A DNA stretch of 64,000 bases from positions 1,674,001-1,738,000 of the forward strand of contig NZ_CP062500.1 in the NCBI RefSeq assembly GCF_014879975.1. The letters run 5' to 3'. This DNA is from Vibrio bathopelagicus (lineage in GTDB: Bacteria; Pseudomonadota; Gammaproteobacteria; Enterobacterales; Vibrionaceae). The position numbers and the translations under genes were made by a program. The number at the start of each line of letters is the position of its first letter. Position 1 is the stretch's first letter. This document shows positions 53,911 to 62,862 of the stretch, in pieces. The notes under the pieces are model-generated. The model searched no databases and had not been told where the DNA came from. It saw only the letters and a program-made list of their open reading frames with translations.

Positions 53911-55010
53911 ATTCTTGACTCCAAAATTTCGATTTTCTGTTTAGTGTATTCGTCAGGAATGCCTAACGAGGTTTCAAAGTTTGCGCGTCTATGGTGCGTA
54001 GGAATGAGCATTCCGAATGCTTCCCCCAAGTCACCCTCAGTCATTGCAACAACTTCAGATAGAGCTTTGCCACATTGGCGACGAACCCAAGCAATACGAG
54101 CGAAGAACTCAAGACCCGCTTTTTTCTTGTTAAGCTCAATCTTCATTGGTTCAGCAGGGTCGATACTGGCCGAGAAGTCACACAGACCAGCAAAGGCCGA
54201 AGCAGGCGAGGCGAGTAGTGCCAAATCGCACTTCTTCAATTCCACTTCATTGCGGTACCAAATTACTTCAGGGTCAGCGATGTTTTGCTCGAACTTCTTG
54301 TTGTACACACGCCAGTAGATTGCAGAGGTACGAGAGCCAACAAGGACGGCTTCCTCTGATAATTCACCGGATTGTGAAACGCGCTTATGAGGAACCATTG
54401 TGGGACCACGTCCACGAGAAGCAGTGCGAAATGCTCCCTCATAAAAACATTTCTCAGCATACTTACAGTCAAAGATTCCGGTGTAGTCATCCACACAGAG
54501 ATCTAAACGGGCTAGGCGAGTGATACCCAAAAGTGACAACCACCAGTGCACCTTTTTGTGTGTGGTGAAGTCGAACAACTTAGCGCAGCCCGTACCATTG
54601 ATTTGCACGTAAACCGTATCGTTATTACCGCCAACACCAACCAAGCCACATTCAACCGTTCCCGTAGAATCGTAAATCACCATCGAATCTTCATAGCCAT
54701 GTAAGCCACGGCCACGCATAGGAGAAATACGAAAGTTAAAGACTTTAGACATGAACTCATCAAACCTATCGGCTAAAACCTTGCGACATTTGTTACGGTG
54801 TGACTCAATTGATTTCTCTATCGCTTCTGGTGAGTTAAGGCGACCGTTAACGGTTTGCTTTTTAAACTCAGGAAACTGCATGTTGATAAAGTCTTGTTCG
54901 TTCGAGCTGTCCAAATGTCTAAGCGAGCCATACGAAAACGAAAAGGCTAGGTGATCCACTTGAACCGGACGAATCTCATCATGAAACTTATGTGGTTTTT
55001 TAGATGGCAT
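53898..55010 (-). CDS. RstA-like replication initiator, left phage
   Basis: From the ATG at 55010 the protein has 370 residues. It belongs to the replication-initiation-factor family: RGRGLHGYEDSMVIYDSTG, GGNNDTVYVQINGTGC, LARLDLCVDDYTG (the metal/HUH-like acid pair) and VIWYRNEVELKKCDL. It would nick the plus strand to start rolling-circle replication. The open frame extends to 55064, but the extra 18 codons overlap the preceding gene. It is diverged from the right RstA (56828), sharing only the motifs. Confidence 0.88.
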   Translation of the reverse strand: MPSKKPHKFHDEIRPVQVDHLAFSFSYGSLRHLDSSNEQDFINMQFPEFKKQTVNGRLNSPEAIEKSIESHRNKCRKVLADRFDEFMSKVFNFRISPMRGRGLHGYEDSMVIYDSTGTVECGLVGVGGNNDTVYVQINGTGCAKLFDFTTHKKVHWWLSLLGITRLARLDLCVDDYTGIFDCKYAEKCFYEGAFRTASRGRGPTMVPHKRVSQSGELSEEAVLVGSRTSAIYWRVYNKKFEQNIADPEVIWYRNEVELKKCDLALLASPASAFAGLCDFSASIDPAEPMKIELNKKKAGLEFFARIAWVRRQCGKALSEVVAMTEGDLGEAFGMLIPTHHRRANFETSLGIPDEYTKQKIEILESRICLQ

Positions 55011-55200
55011 GGAAAACACCTTTAACCAAAAGCTCTTGGTAGTTCTCATCAGTGATTTCAACAACCTGAAATGACACCATGCCGTAATGAACTTCCATGA
55101 ATTGGAAGAACTCGCGCTGAGTCTTAAAGAAGTTATGACCCCAAGGAAAATAAGCGTTGATGCCGTGATTGGGTTCGTTGTCGAAGTAGATAGAATCCAT
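55000..55200 (-). CDS. Small early protein 1, left phage
   Basis: The 66-residue protein begins MDSIYFDNEPNHGINAYFPW. It is acidic and aromatic-rich and overlaps the start of rstA by 11 bases. It lies between the repressor operators and rstA, so it is expressed with early genes. No family is recognised. Confidence 0.55.
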   Translation of the reverse strand: MDSIYFDNEPNHGINAYFPWGHNFFKTQREFFQFMEVHYGMVSFQVVEITDENYQELLVKGVFHAI

Positions 55201-55202
55201 GA

Positions 55203-55415
55203 CTAATCACTCACAACATAAGAAGCTTGAGCCAAAGGCCAAGAGTCTTTGAGACGTTCAACAATACTGTGAGCATCAGATACAGAAAGAAACTTACTGT
55301 GAAAATGTTGACCAGTAGTGATCACAAAAGGCTTACCAGAAGCTGAAGTTCCAAAACCTGCAAAGTAACGAGGAAAACACCCAGAGACTAAAAGAACGTT
55401 AAACATAACAACCAC
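55203..55415 (-). CDS. Small early protein 2, left phage
   Basis: The 70-residue protein begins MVVMFNVLLVSGCFPRYFAG, and its middle has GKPFVITTGQHFHSKFLSVSD. It ends two bases before the next small gene and starts near 55415 (a later Met at 55406 is possible). It is the first gene downstream of the operator cluster. The function is unknown. Confidence 0.5.
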   Translation of the reverse strand: MVVMFNVLLVSGCFPRYFAGFGTSASGKPFVITTGQHFHSKFLSVSDAHSIVERLKDSWPLAQASYVVSD

Positions 55416-55514
55416 CTTGACCTGATTATTGAGAGTGACTGTCTAAGCCGAGCTATGAGCGTCAAGGGCGAATAGCCCAGACCTAAACAGTCAAATGAGA
55501 ACTTAACAGGAGTA

Positions 55515-55580
55515 ATTCCGTTAATTCGGAATAATCTTAATTCCGTTTAATCGGATGTTCAAGATACGTAATTTCGGAAT
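55515..55580. promoter_or_regulatory. Three operator-like repeats between repressor and early genes
   Basis: ATTCCG-N6-CGGAAT occurs at 55515-55532, a near copy ATTCCG-N6-CGGAT at 55540-55556, and a half-degenerate ACG-N6-CGGAAT at 55566-55580. Centres are about 25 and 23 bases apart. The cluster lies in the divergent promoter region before the HTH gene, so the HTH protein is the likely binder. Confidence 0.75.
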
Positions 55581-55615
55581 TTTTAAGCTAGAATCGAGGG
55601 AAAGGAGAAATTGCC

Positions 55616-55987
55616 ATGTATCAAAGTAAACTGTTAGACGCCTACAAAAAGGCGCAAAACTACGTACAAGACAAGCAAATTGCACACGACTTACATATAC
55701 AACCGTCTAGAATTAGTGAAATGCGTAAAGGAAGACGCTATATATCTGATAATGAAGCAGTTTTTCTTGCTGAGAACTCAGGTATCGATCCTGAGATAGC
55801 ATTGTTAGGATGTCACGCTGACCGCAACGAAAATCCAGAGATTAAACAGATGTGGGAACACATTGCAAAAAAGTACAACGGGCTAGGATTAAAAGCGATT
55901 TCAATGACTTGCGCGGGATTAGCACTGATGGCAACCACCCCAAATAAAGCACTAGCCAACTGCGTATTATTAGCAGAGTTATGTTGA
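55616..55987 (+). CDS. Helix-turn-helix repressor (DUF3693-like), left phage
   Basis: The 123-residue protein has an N-terminal HTH (KQIAHDLHIQPSRISEMRKG, about residues 19-41). A middle part (IDPEIALLGCHADRNENPEI) and a C-terminal hydrophobic segment (LGLKAISMTCAGLALMA) end in a cysteine-containing tail NCVLLAELC. It is divergent from the early genes and preceded by a good AAGGAGAAA site. It should act as the phage immunity repressor, in place of RstR. Its last codons are the dif-like att core at 55959. Confidence 0.8.
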   Translation: MYQSKLLDAYKKAQNYVQDKQIAHDLHIQPSRISEMRKGRRYISDNEAVFLAENSGIDPEIALLGCHADRNENPEIKQMWEHIAKKYNGLGLKAISMTCAGLALMATTPNKALANCVLLAELC

Positions 55988-55989
55988 GG
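55959..55989 (+). other. XerCD attachment core (attP1-like) at the junction of the two prophages
   Basis: ACTGCGTATTA + TTAGCAGAG + TTATGTTGAGG. From the XerD arm onward it equals the site at 62466, and the latter matches the CTX phage attP1 as I remember it. The XerC arm differs in one base from that copy. It joins the left repressor gene to the right element. Confidence 0.75.
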
Positions 55990-56070
55990 GTTTGCCTTTG
56001 GCCTAGAACGCGGCAAGGGTGGGCGAGAGACTTACTCATTGTCGGCTTGCCGTACATGTTAGGAACGAGA

Positions 56071-56086
56071 ATCGCTTGCTAGCGAT
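56071..56086. other. Small hairpin inside the att region
   Basis: ATCGCT-TGCT-AGCGAT lies between the two dif-like cores and would extend the fold-back of the single-stranded phage DNA. Confidence 0.5.
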
Positions 56087-56089
56087 AGC

Positions 56090-56119
56090 CCGTAACATAA
56101 CTACGCATAATACCTGCAC
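56090..56119 (-). other. Second, inverted dif-like core (attP2-like)
   Basis: Read on the minus strand: GTGCAGGTATTATGCGTAG followed by TTATGTTACGG. Together with the core at 55959 it forms the 160-base inverted pair that CTX-like phages fold into a hairpin att site. Confidence 0.6.
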
Positions 56120-56143
56120 TAACATTTCGAGTTTGTTATTGCA

Positions 56144-56161
56144 TGACATACCAGTATGTCA
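56144..56161. promoter_or_regulatory. Palindrome TGACATA-CCAG-TATGTCA
   Basis: A perfect 7-base inverted repeat followed at 56167 by a further TGACATAC. It is absent from the equivalent interval of the third copy. It may be a protein-binding site or a fold in phage ssDNA. Confidence 0.5.
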
Positions 56162-56271
56162 AAAAATGACATACTTTCACCTTTTCAAATCTCTTCTTGC
56201 TTACGTTCCCGACTGTGAGCGAGGACGACGAGCGGAGCTAGCGTAGGAGGAGGAGCGATTGGGAGGGAAAA

Positions 56272-56293
56272 CCCCCGTCTAGTATTACGGGGG
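56272..56293. other. Conserved phage hairpin, copy between att and repressor (right element)
   Basis: CCCCCGT / ACGGGGG followed by TAAATTCC, the same element as at 48834 and 62765. The 70 bases downstream are nearly identical to those of the third element. Confidence 0.65.
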
Positions 56294-56367
56294 TAAATTC
56301 CACGGAACTGTCAGCCTTCACCGTGTATTCGCAAGTGTAACGCGCCAGTGTTTGAGCGTAGCGAGTT

Positions 56368-56700
56368 TTATAACTTCCTCATTAACTCGATGTTTTGGTG
56401 TCTGTATATCAAGCCATCAATGACTAACATGATTGACTTCTTTTCTTCTTCACTCAATTCCTTTATCAGAGCCATTCTAGATGTAAGTTGATCATCCAGT
56501 TCCGGTTTTTCATTTCCTATTATCTCTGAGAGCGTCACACCGTATAAATTTGACAGCTTTTCCACAATTTCCAGTTGTGGTGATTGTGTTCCTTTTTCAT
56601 ATTTGATGTATGTCGATTTAGCAATACTTATCGATTTTGCTACATCTTCCTGATTCAAATTTCTGCTCTCTCTGAGTCTCTTTATCTGTTCACAAAGCAT
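56368..56700 (-). CDS. RstR-like XRE-family repressor, right phage
   Basis: The 110-residue protein has a Cro/C1-type helix-turn-helix (NLNQEDVAKSISIAKSTYIKY, about residues 14-35) and a C-terminal dimerisation-like helix. It is divergent from rstA, the CTX-phage arrangement in which RstR represses the rstA promoter. It is a different family from the left element's repressor, so the two phages should be heteroimmune. The third element encodes a diverged relative at 62863-63193. Confidence 0.88.
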   Translation of the reverse strand: MLCEQIKRLRESRNLNQEDVAKSISIAKSTYIKYEKGTQSPQLEIVEKLSNLYGVTLSEIIGNEKPELDDQLTSRMALIKELSEEEKKSIMLVIDGLIYRHQNIELMRKL

Positions 56701-56827
56701 TTAAACCCCTATTTAGGTCTCATTTTTTACTATTGTAAGCTATGTTTTTTTGTCCAGTATCTTGCAATTGTAAAAATTCATCCTTACTATGACTGAAAAT
56801 TACTACTTGACAGGTTTTTAGTACGCC
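56701..56827 (+). promoter_or_regulatory. rstR-rstA divergent promoter region, right phage
   Basis: This contains two TTGTAA motifs (near 56735 and 56768) and ACTTGACAGGTTTT just before rstA. The last element, and a TCCAGT...CTTG stretch about 60 bases upstream, recur in the third element, so they are likely promoter or operator parts. No CTGT-N8-ACAG LexA box is visible. Confidence 0.45.
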
Positions 56828-57907
56828 ATGAAAAAGAAGATTTTCACAGCAGAAGAATTGCAAATCGACACTGAGGCTTCGCCTTTTGTTTTTGTTGATT
56901 ACCTTGCTTTTTCGTTCCCGTACTCATCACTTCGTCATGCTCACAAGTCAGATTTGTCTAATCCTTGCTGGGCACCGCTACCAAAACCAACATATCAGCG
57001 CGTTCGTTGTCCTAATCGCAAAGCAAAATTAGAGGATCTTTATCGATCTAAATGGCGTGTTGCCATGCTTGACCGTTTGGAGGTTTTTTGTCTTCACGTT
57101 CTTGGTTTGAAAATGTCACCTTGGCGCGATAAAGGTCTTAATGGTTATGAAAATTCTTGTCATTTAACGCCTAAACATTCTCGTCAACACGTTGGTTTTG
57201 TCGCTCTCGGTGGTAACCGTGACACCTGTTACATACAGCTTGAAGGAGTAGGGTGTCGCTCTCTTGTTGAACATACATCTTTGTTTCGCTTGCATTGGTG
57301 GTTACAGCTTCTTGATTGCTCGAAGCTTTCGCGTGTTGATTTAGCTGTTGATGATTTTCATGGCCTTTTTGGTCGTGACTATGCAAGGAAAGCTTATTCA
57401 GATGATGCGTTTAGAACTAGCTCTAGAGGTAGAACTCCAGCTGCTGGCGAACGTGTTTTTAAAGAGGCCAATGGTCGAGTTCTTAATGAATCGTTTGAAG
57501 TTGGTAGCCGTCAATCTAGGGTTTACTGGCGTATTTATAATAAGGCTGCTCAATTAGGTCTTGATATGTACTGGTTCCGAAATGAGGTCGAACTTAAGGA
57601 TTTCCCTATTGATGTGCTGCTCGATATTAGCGGCCATTATGCAGGATTGTGTGATTTCTCGGCTTCGATAGTGGCTTCTTGCCCTGTAAAGGTGATCACA
57701 AAAAAGTCTTCAATCGCTCTCGATATCCATGGAAGAGCGAAGTGGGCGCGTCGTCAAGTTGGTCGAACTCTTGCCGATTTAGCTAAGTATTTTGATGGGG
57801 ATATCGAAAAGGTTTTCGGTCTCCTCGTATCTAGTGAACATCAGGATTCAGAGTTCAGTCTTCCTGATATTCATCAAAAAATAATCAAAGAAATAACGGG
57901 CGGTTAA
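56828..57907 (+). CDS. RstA-like replication initiator, right phage
   Basis: The 359-residue protein has the same order of motifs as the left initiator: DKGLNGYENSCHLTPKHSR, GGNRDTCYIQLEGVGC, LSRVDLAVDDFHG and MYWFRNEVELKDFPI. It is otherwise diverged. It should nick phage plus-strand DNA for rolling-circle replication. The third element carries a close copy broken by indels. The next gene starts three bases after it. Confidence 0.88.
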   Translation: MKKKIFTAEELQIDTEASPFVFVDYLAFSFPYSSLRHAHKSDLSNPCWAPLPKPTYQRVRCPNRKAKLEDLYRSKWRVAMLDRLEVFCLHVLGLKMSPWRDKGLNGYENSCHLTPKHSRQHVGFVALGGNRDTCYIQLEGVGCRSLVEHTSLFRLHWWLQLLDCSKLSRVDLAVDDFHGLFGRDYARKAYSDDAFRTSSRGRTPAAGERVFKEANGRVLNESFEVGSRQSRVYWRIYNKAAQLGLDMYWFRNEVELKDFPIDVLLDISGHYAGLCDFSASIVASCPVKVITKKSSIALDIHGRAKWARRQVGRTLADLAKYFDGDIEKVFGLLVSSEHQDSEFSLPDIHQKIIKEITGG

Positions 57908-57909
57908 AA

Positions 57910-58260
57910 ATGAAATTAGTTCTACTTGGTGGCACTTACTCTAAAGGCATTTCAAAGAAAGACGGTAAGCCTTATGAAATGGCTGAAATTTATTACGGTA
58001 AAAAGCCACGCAGTTGGAAAACTGAAAAGGGTGAATGTATTTCCTTTGGTTTTGGTGTTGGTGAAGTGAATGATGGGAAAATCGAAAAGCCACAAATGGC
58101 CTTTGTTTATTCTTCTGAGCTTCTAAAGAAATGTGAAACCACAGCGTTCCCTGTTTTCGCGGACGTTGTTCTTGAACCAAATCCAGAGGACCCAAATAAA
58201 AACCTTATTGTGGATTTCTCTGTTATCAAATCACTTTTTGATGATCTTCATAAGAAGTAG
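57910..58260 (+). CDS. RstB-like ssDNA-binding-type protein, right phage
   Basis: The 116-residue protein begins MKLVLLGGTYSKGISKKDGK and has YGKKPRSWKTEKGECISFGF and FADVVLEPNPEDP. Size, position after rstA and beta-rich text fit the RstB/gpV-like proteins that coat phage single strands. It is unrelated by eye to the left element's protein at 53569. Confidence 0.65.
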   Translation: MKLVLLGGTYSKGISKKDGKPYEMAEIYYGKKPRSWKTEKGECISFGFGVGEVNDGKIEKPQMAFVYSSELLKKCETTAFPVFADVVLEPNPEDPNKNLIVDFSVIKSLFDDLHKK

Positions 58261-58268
58261 GTCGTCTA

Positions 58269-58418
58269 ATGGATATTGATGAGGTGATGCGTTTGCTAGA
58301 TGAAAGAATAGAGTTGCTAATCAAGCGTGCTGTTTTGGATGAGAATAATCCTAAGCATGCTGCTGGTATCTTAGCGCTTTACGAATTCAAGCAAAGCATT
58401 ACACCAAAAAATCAATAG
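58269..58418 (+). CDS. 49-residue helical protein, right phage only
   Basis: MDIDEVMRLLDERIELLIKR followed by AVLDENNPKHAAGILALYEF and nine more residues. Predicted helical with charged faces. There is no room for it in the left element, where only 16 bases separate the flanking genes. The spacing suits translation, ten bases before the 75-aa gene. Confidence 0.55.
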   Translation: MDIDEVMRLLDERIELLIKRAVLDENNPKHAAGILALYEFKQSITPKNQ

Positions 58419-58427
58419 GTAATATTT

Positions 58428-58655
58428 ATGTCTATTTGTGTGACTGTTATTGATGGGATTTTGCAACAATCGTCTGGTGATGTTTGTGAGTATGTCTTGG
58501 TCTCTAAAGAGCAGTTAACGCACTTGGTTGATGGTCAATTTGATTGGTCATTACTTGAATTCGACAAATCTTTGTATGAATTCGTTGTCGGTCAGAGCTT
58601 GGCAACCTTTGTTGGTGGTCATGTTCTAGGCCGTGTATTAAAACACTTTCGTTAA
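58428..58655 (+). CDS. 75-residue conserved filamentous-phage protein, right phage
   Basis: Identical in all 75 residues to the left product at 53325. It marks the start of the shared virion module: upstream bases differ between the elements, downstream bases are nearly the same. Its C-terminal hydrophobic helix suggests membrane insertion. The role is unknown. Confidence 0.75.
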   Translation: MSICVTVIDGILQQSSGDVCEYVLVSKEQLTHLVDGQFDWSLLEFDKSLYEFVVGQSLATFVGGHVLGRVLKHFR

Positions 58656-58674
58656 TCCATTTAGGAAAATTATT

Positions 58675-58890
58675 ATGATTAAATTACGTCAATTGGTTAG
58701 CAATAAAATCCTTGTTGCTTCTGTCGCTGTTACTTCTGGCTCTGCGTTCGCTGAAGGTGCAAACGAAACCGCTATTACTGCCGCTGTCGATGCGGGGAAA
58801 TCTATGGTTAGCCTTACCACTTCTGGTGTGATAGGTATTGCTGCACTTGGTTTCGGTCTAGGTATGGTTGTTTCTTGGCTCCGTAAGTAA
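58675..58890 (+). CDS. Major coat protein (pVIII-like), right phage
   Basis: The 71-residue precursor with a 26-residue signal peptide ending SGSAFA and a 45-residue mature part differs from the left one at Ile2, Val19 and Ser68. The acidic N-terminal helix, central membrane helix and basic C-terminal LRK are present. The gene is followed by the overlapping 26-aa peptide and a terminator, as in the left element. Confidence 0.92.
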   Translation: MIKLRQLVSNKILVASVAVTSGSAFAEGANETAITAAVDAGKSMVSLTTSGVIGIAALGFGLGMVVSWLRK

Positions 58891-58970
58891 TGATTATCTC
58901 CGTTGTTCTTGGCTCTTTAACGTGCGCCTCATTCCTTTATGGGGTTTACACCGGAGTCATAGCAGGTTGA
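58890..58970 (+). CDS. 26-residue hydrophobic peptide, right phage
   Basis: Same residues as the left peptide at 53010 and the same TAATG overlap with the coat gene. The only base differences seen are silent, which supports a real product. Confidence 0.65.
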   Translation: MIISVVLGSLTCASFLYGVYTGVIAG

Positions 58971-58974
58971 TTGA

Positions 58975-60279
<1,305 letters not shown>

Positions 60280-60282
60280 ATC

Positions 60283-60627
60283 ATGGAATATTTCTACAGC
60301 GCACTTGATTACATCGTTACTGTCTTTGGCAGTATTTACGACTTCTTCGCCACCATACCGGAATTGTTTCTGGACGTGTTCACATACGCATGGTTTTGGT
60401 TCATTAAGCTCTATATCTACTTAAAAATCCAAATGTTAGAAATGGCCTATAACGTGGCATCCTTGCTGCTTTCTGAATATGAGGTCTATACGGTGCTGAA
60501 CATGGCCTTTAACAAACTTCCCTCAGACTTACGCTTTGCCTGTTACCAGTTCGGTATTGTTGATTCAGTTCGAATTATTGTTGATGCCTTTGCTACCGCG
60601 TTTGTACTTAGAATTATGGGGTGGTGA
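60283..60627 (+). CDS. pVI-like minor coat protein of right phage
   Basis: The 114-residue protein is nearly identical to the left one (ELFLDV in place of DLFLDL, Tyr in place of His in the ACYQFG segment). It has three hydrophobic stretches and lies between pIII and zot. Its stop is immediately followed by the zot start. Confidence 0.8.
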   Translation: MEYFYSALDYIVTVFGSIYDFFATIPELFLDVFTYAWFWFIKLYIYLKIQMLEMAYNVASLLLSEYEVYTVLNMAFNKLPSDLRFACYQFGIVDSVRIIVDAFATAFVLRIMGW

Positions 60628-60628
60628 T

Positions 60629-62073
60629 ATGGCTGTTTCCTTTCGTCATGGCTCTAACGGGGCTTATAAAACTGCTTACGTTACATGGTTTGAAGTGCTT
60701 CCTGCTCTACGTGAGGGGCGTATCGTGGTCACTAATATTGAGGGTTTGAAACCTAAAGAATCTATCGAGGAGTTGTTAGGTGAAAAGTTTCCAGATTCAG
60801 CACGATTGATTCGAATCTTTTCGCGATCTTCTGAGGGGTGATGCTTTGGCAAAACTGGTTTAACTGGATGCCAATTGGGGCATTCATTGTTATTGATGAG
60901 TGTCAGGATTTATATTGTTCTGAAGCTGGATTCAAGCGTGAGAAGTTTTTAAGAAAACCGCTTTCAGAGTTCGTGGATTATCTACCTAAAGACTTTTCAG
61001 AACTGTTCTATTCTCGCTGGCTTCCTGTTGACCCTGATTCGTTCGAAGTAGGGGATGTTGATGATTGTGAACGTACTCAGTTTGATGAAAACAATAGGCT
61101 TCTTTACCCGTTCGATTTTTATGGCGCATTCACGCGACATAGAAAATACCAATGGGATATTGTCATGCTTACACCTGACTACACTGCAATTCCCACTTGG
61201 CTAAAAGGGTGTGCCGGAGAAGCTTATTCTCATCGTTCAACGGATACGTTCTTTCGAAGTCGTAAGCCTCGAATCTATAATCATTCTCCTAAGTCAACTA
61301 AGACATCTCCTTCCACTAAGGCCGATATGGCTAGTAGTTCGACTAAGAAAATTCCTATTGATGTATTCGCGCTTTATAAGTCTACGGGAACGGGAGGTTT
61401 TAACGCGACTAAGTCTGACATCTCGGCTTTGAAGTCTCCAAAATTCATTCTTGCGATCCTTATCGGTGTCGTGGCCATTGGCAAATTTATATGGGATTTA
61501 TCTTATGTACTATCTGATTCTGATGTGGGTGAAGTTCAAACGGTTGATTCGCCAGCTGCCGTTTCCGACTCGGCTACTCTATCCATTCGACTAACGTTTC
61601 AGTATCTGAAAATGCTCCTATCGAAGATGGGGAAAGTTCTGTTCGGGTGGGTTCTAGCAATGCTAATTCTCAAGGTTCTTCTGAAAGTCTTCCTGATGCT
61701 GTGAATCCTTTCTTTGATGCTTTTCCTGTGTTTAACGGTTCTACAGCGGTCTATCTTACGTCGGTAAATAGGACGGTTTATCCAAAGGGTTTGGTGAGTA
61801 TTCGGATTTTGTTTTTAGGATAGATAAAGGGGTAGATACTTTTATATACGCTCGGCTGTTTTGAATCGCTATGGTTACCGCTTTGAATTGATTGATGATT
61901 GTTTGATTCAAGTGCGCTCTAAATTAGTGTCGAGGGTTTTAACGTGTCCACCTACATCGAGTGGTGTTGCTATTGCTTCAGACAGTAGTGAATTGATGAG
62001 TGGTAGGGTTGATAATGTTCAAAAGTCTGTAGATATATTCAATCTTAGTAAGAAACAAGCCCCGCAGGGATAA
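60629..62073 (+). pseudogene. zot-like gene of right phage, broken by several single-base deletions
   Basis: Translated piecewise it matches the intact left Zot from MAVSFRHGSNGAYKTAYVTW to VDIFN. Against the left gene, one base is missing in the G-run at 60835-60838 (five G become four), one near 61587, one in a T-run near 61790 and one in a T-run near 61840. The P-loop and the Walker B (VIDECQDLYC) fall in different frames. If real, this prophage cannot assemble virions without help from the left element's Zot. It may also be a consensus error. Confidence 0.8.
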
Positions 62074-62074
62074 G
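62059..62074 (+). other. Conserved post-zot element, right phage
   Basis: GCCCCGCAGGGATAAG is found at the end of zot here and inverted at 49100-49115 after the left cargo genes. A second shared piece, GCAGCGAAGCGTAGC, follows at 62121-62135 (left: 49038-49052). The cargo genes of the left phage lie between zot and this element. Confidence 0.6.
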
Positions 62075-62243
62075 CGAACATGATCATGTTAAGGGGTCGG
62101 TTTAGGTTGTTGAGCGATAAGCAGCGAAGCGTAGCAATGTTGGAGAGAAAAAGAAAACCCTTCATCTTGCTAGGCGCTCTTTAAACTTGGGTAGGCTTTG
62201 TTGAGTGTTAATTGGTGGTTATAGTTTTACTGGAGGTGTTACC

Positions 62244-62429
62244 GTGAGTAAGAATAAAAGATATGAAGAAAGAATGAAGTCTAAAGGTTTGAAGAAAGTA
62301 ACTCTTTGGGTTCCTGAAGATAGAGAATCTGACATTAAACAGGCAGCATCTGCAATGTGTGATAATGAAAGTCTTACTGTTGGTGTCTTAAAGAATATCG
62401 AGACTGGTAGATTGGTTTCTATGCACTAA
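62244..62429 (+). CDS. Ribbon-helix-helix-like cargo protein, right phage
   Basis: From the GTG at 62244, after a strong GGAGGT site, the product has 61 residues: a basic leader and then KKVTLWVPEDRESDIKQAAS, the strand-helix pattern of RHH DNA-binding proteins. It lies in the cargo position between zot and att. It could be a regulator or antirepressor; no match to RstC is seen. Confidence 0.55.
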   Translation: MSKNKRYEERMKSKGLKKVTLWVPEDRESDIKQAASAMCDNESLTVGVLKNIETGRLVSMH

Positions 62430-62465
62430 ACAGCCGTGGTCACTGGTGACTCTTAAATCTGCCTT

Positions 62466-62497
62466 AGTGCGTATTATGGGTATGAATTATGTTGAGG
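62466..62497 (+). other. attP1-like XerCD core between tandem prophages
   Basis: AGTGCGTATTA + TGGGTATGAA + TTATGTTGAGG. The XerC arm matches Vibrio dif1 at 10 of 11 bases (from memory), and the unmatched 10-base centre is a CTX-like feature. Confidence 0.8.
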
Positions 62498-62594
62498 GTT
62501 TGCCAGCGGCCTAGAACGCTAGGGAATGTGGCTAATGAGGTCGCTATAGCCGTTTACGTGGTGCGTCCGAATTAGATCATTCCTAAGGGCTAGC

Positions 62595-62622
62595 CCGTAA
62601 CATAATTCGCACAATACGCACT
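62595..62622 (-). other. attP2-like XerCD core between tandem prophages
   Basis: Read on the minus strand: AGTGCGTATTG + TGCGAA + TTATGTTACGG. Inverted relative to the core at 62466, about 100 bases away. Confidence 0.7.
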
Positions 62623-62653
62623 TACATCGATACAGTTAATTCTTAACTTACTG

Positions 62654-62683
62654 AAAAGCCTAGTATTTCCACTAGGCTTTTTA
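62654..62683. terminator. Bidirectional terminator in the att region
   Basis: AAAAGCCTAGT / ACTAGGCTTTTT hairpin with A- and T-runs. Confidence 0.8.
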
Positions 62684-62764
62684 CTTTTCCTTTTAGTTTG
62701 CCGACCTGACAACAAGTGAGAACGACGAAGACTGAGGAGGCCGAACGCGGCGGAGGGAGCGAAA

Positions 62765-62785
62765 CCCCCGTCTAGTATTACGGGG
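62765..62785. other. Conserved phage hairpin, third copy, one G short
   Basis: CCCCCGT / ACGGGG: the right arm has four G where the other two copies have five. Confidence 0.6.
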
Positions 62786-62862
62786 TTAATTCCACGGAAC
62801 TGTCAGCCTTCACCGTGTATTCGCAAGTGTAACGCGCCAGTGTTTGAGCGTTAGCGAGTTAT

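Larger units (their letters stand above)
62430..62862. other. att and intergenic region between right and third elements
   Basis: About 430 bases with no protein gene. In order it holds attP1- and attP2-like cores, a bidirectional terminator, G+C-rich sequence and the conserved hairpin, then the 3' end of the third repressor. Confidence 0.6.

Noticed and set aside
55269..55287. CTGT...ACAG pair resembling a LexA box
   Set aside because: The spacer is 11 bases, not 8, and it lies inside a gene.
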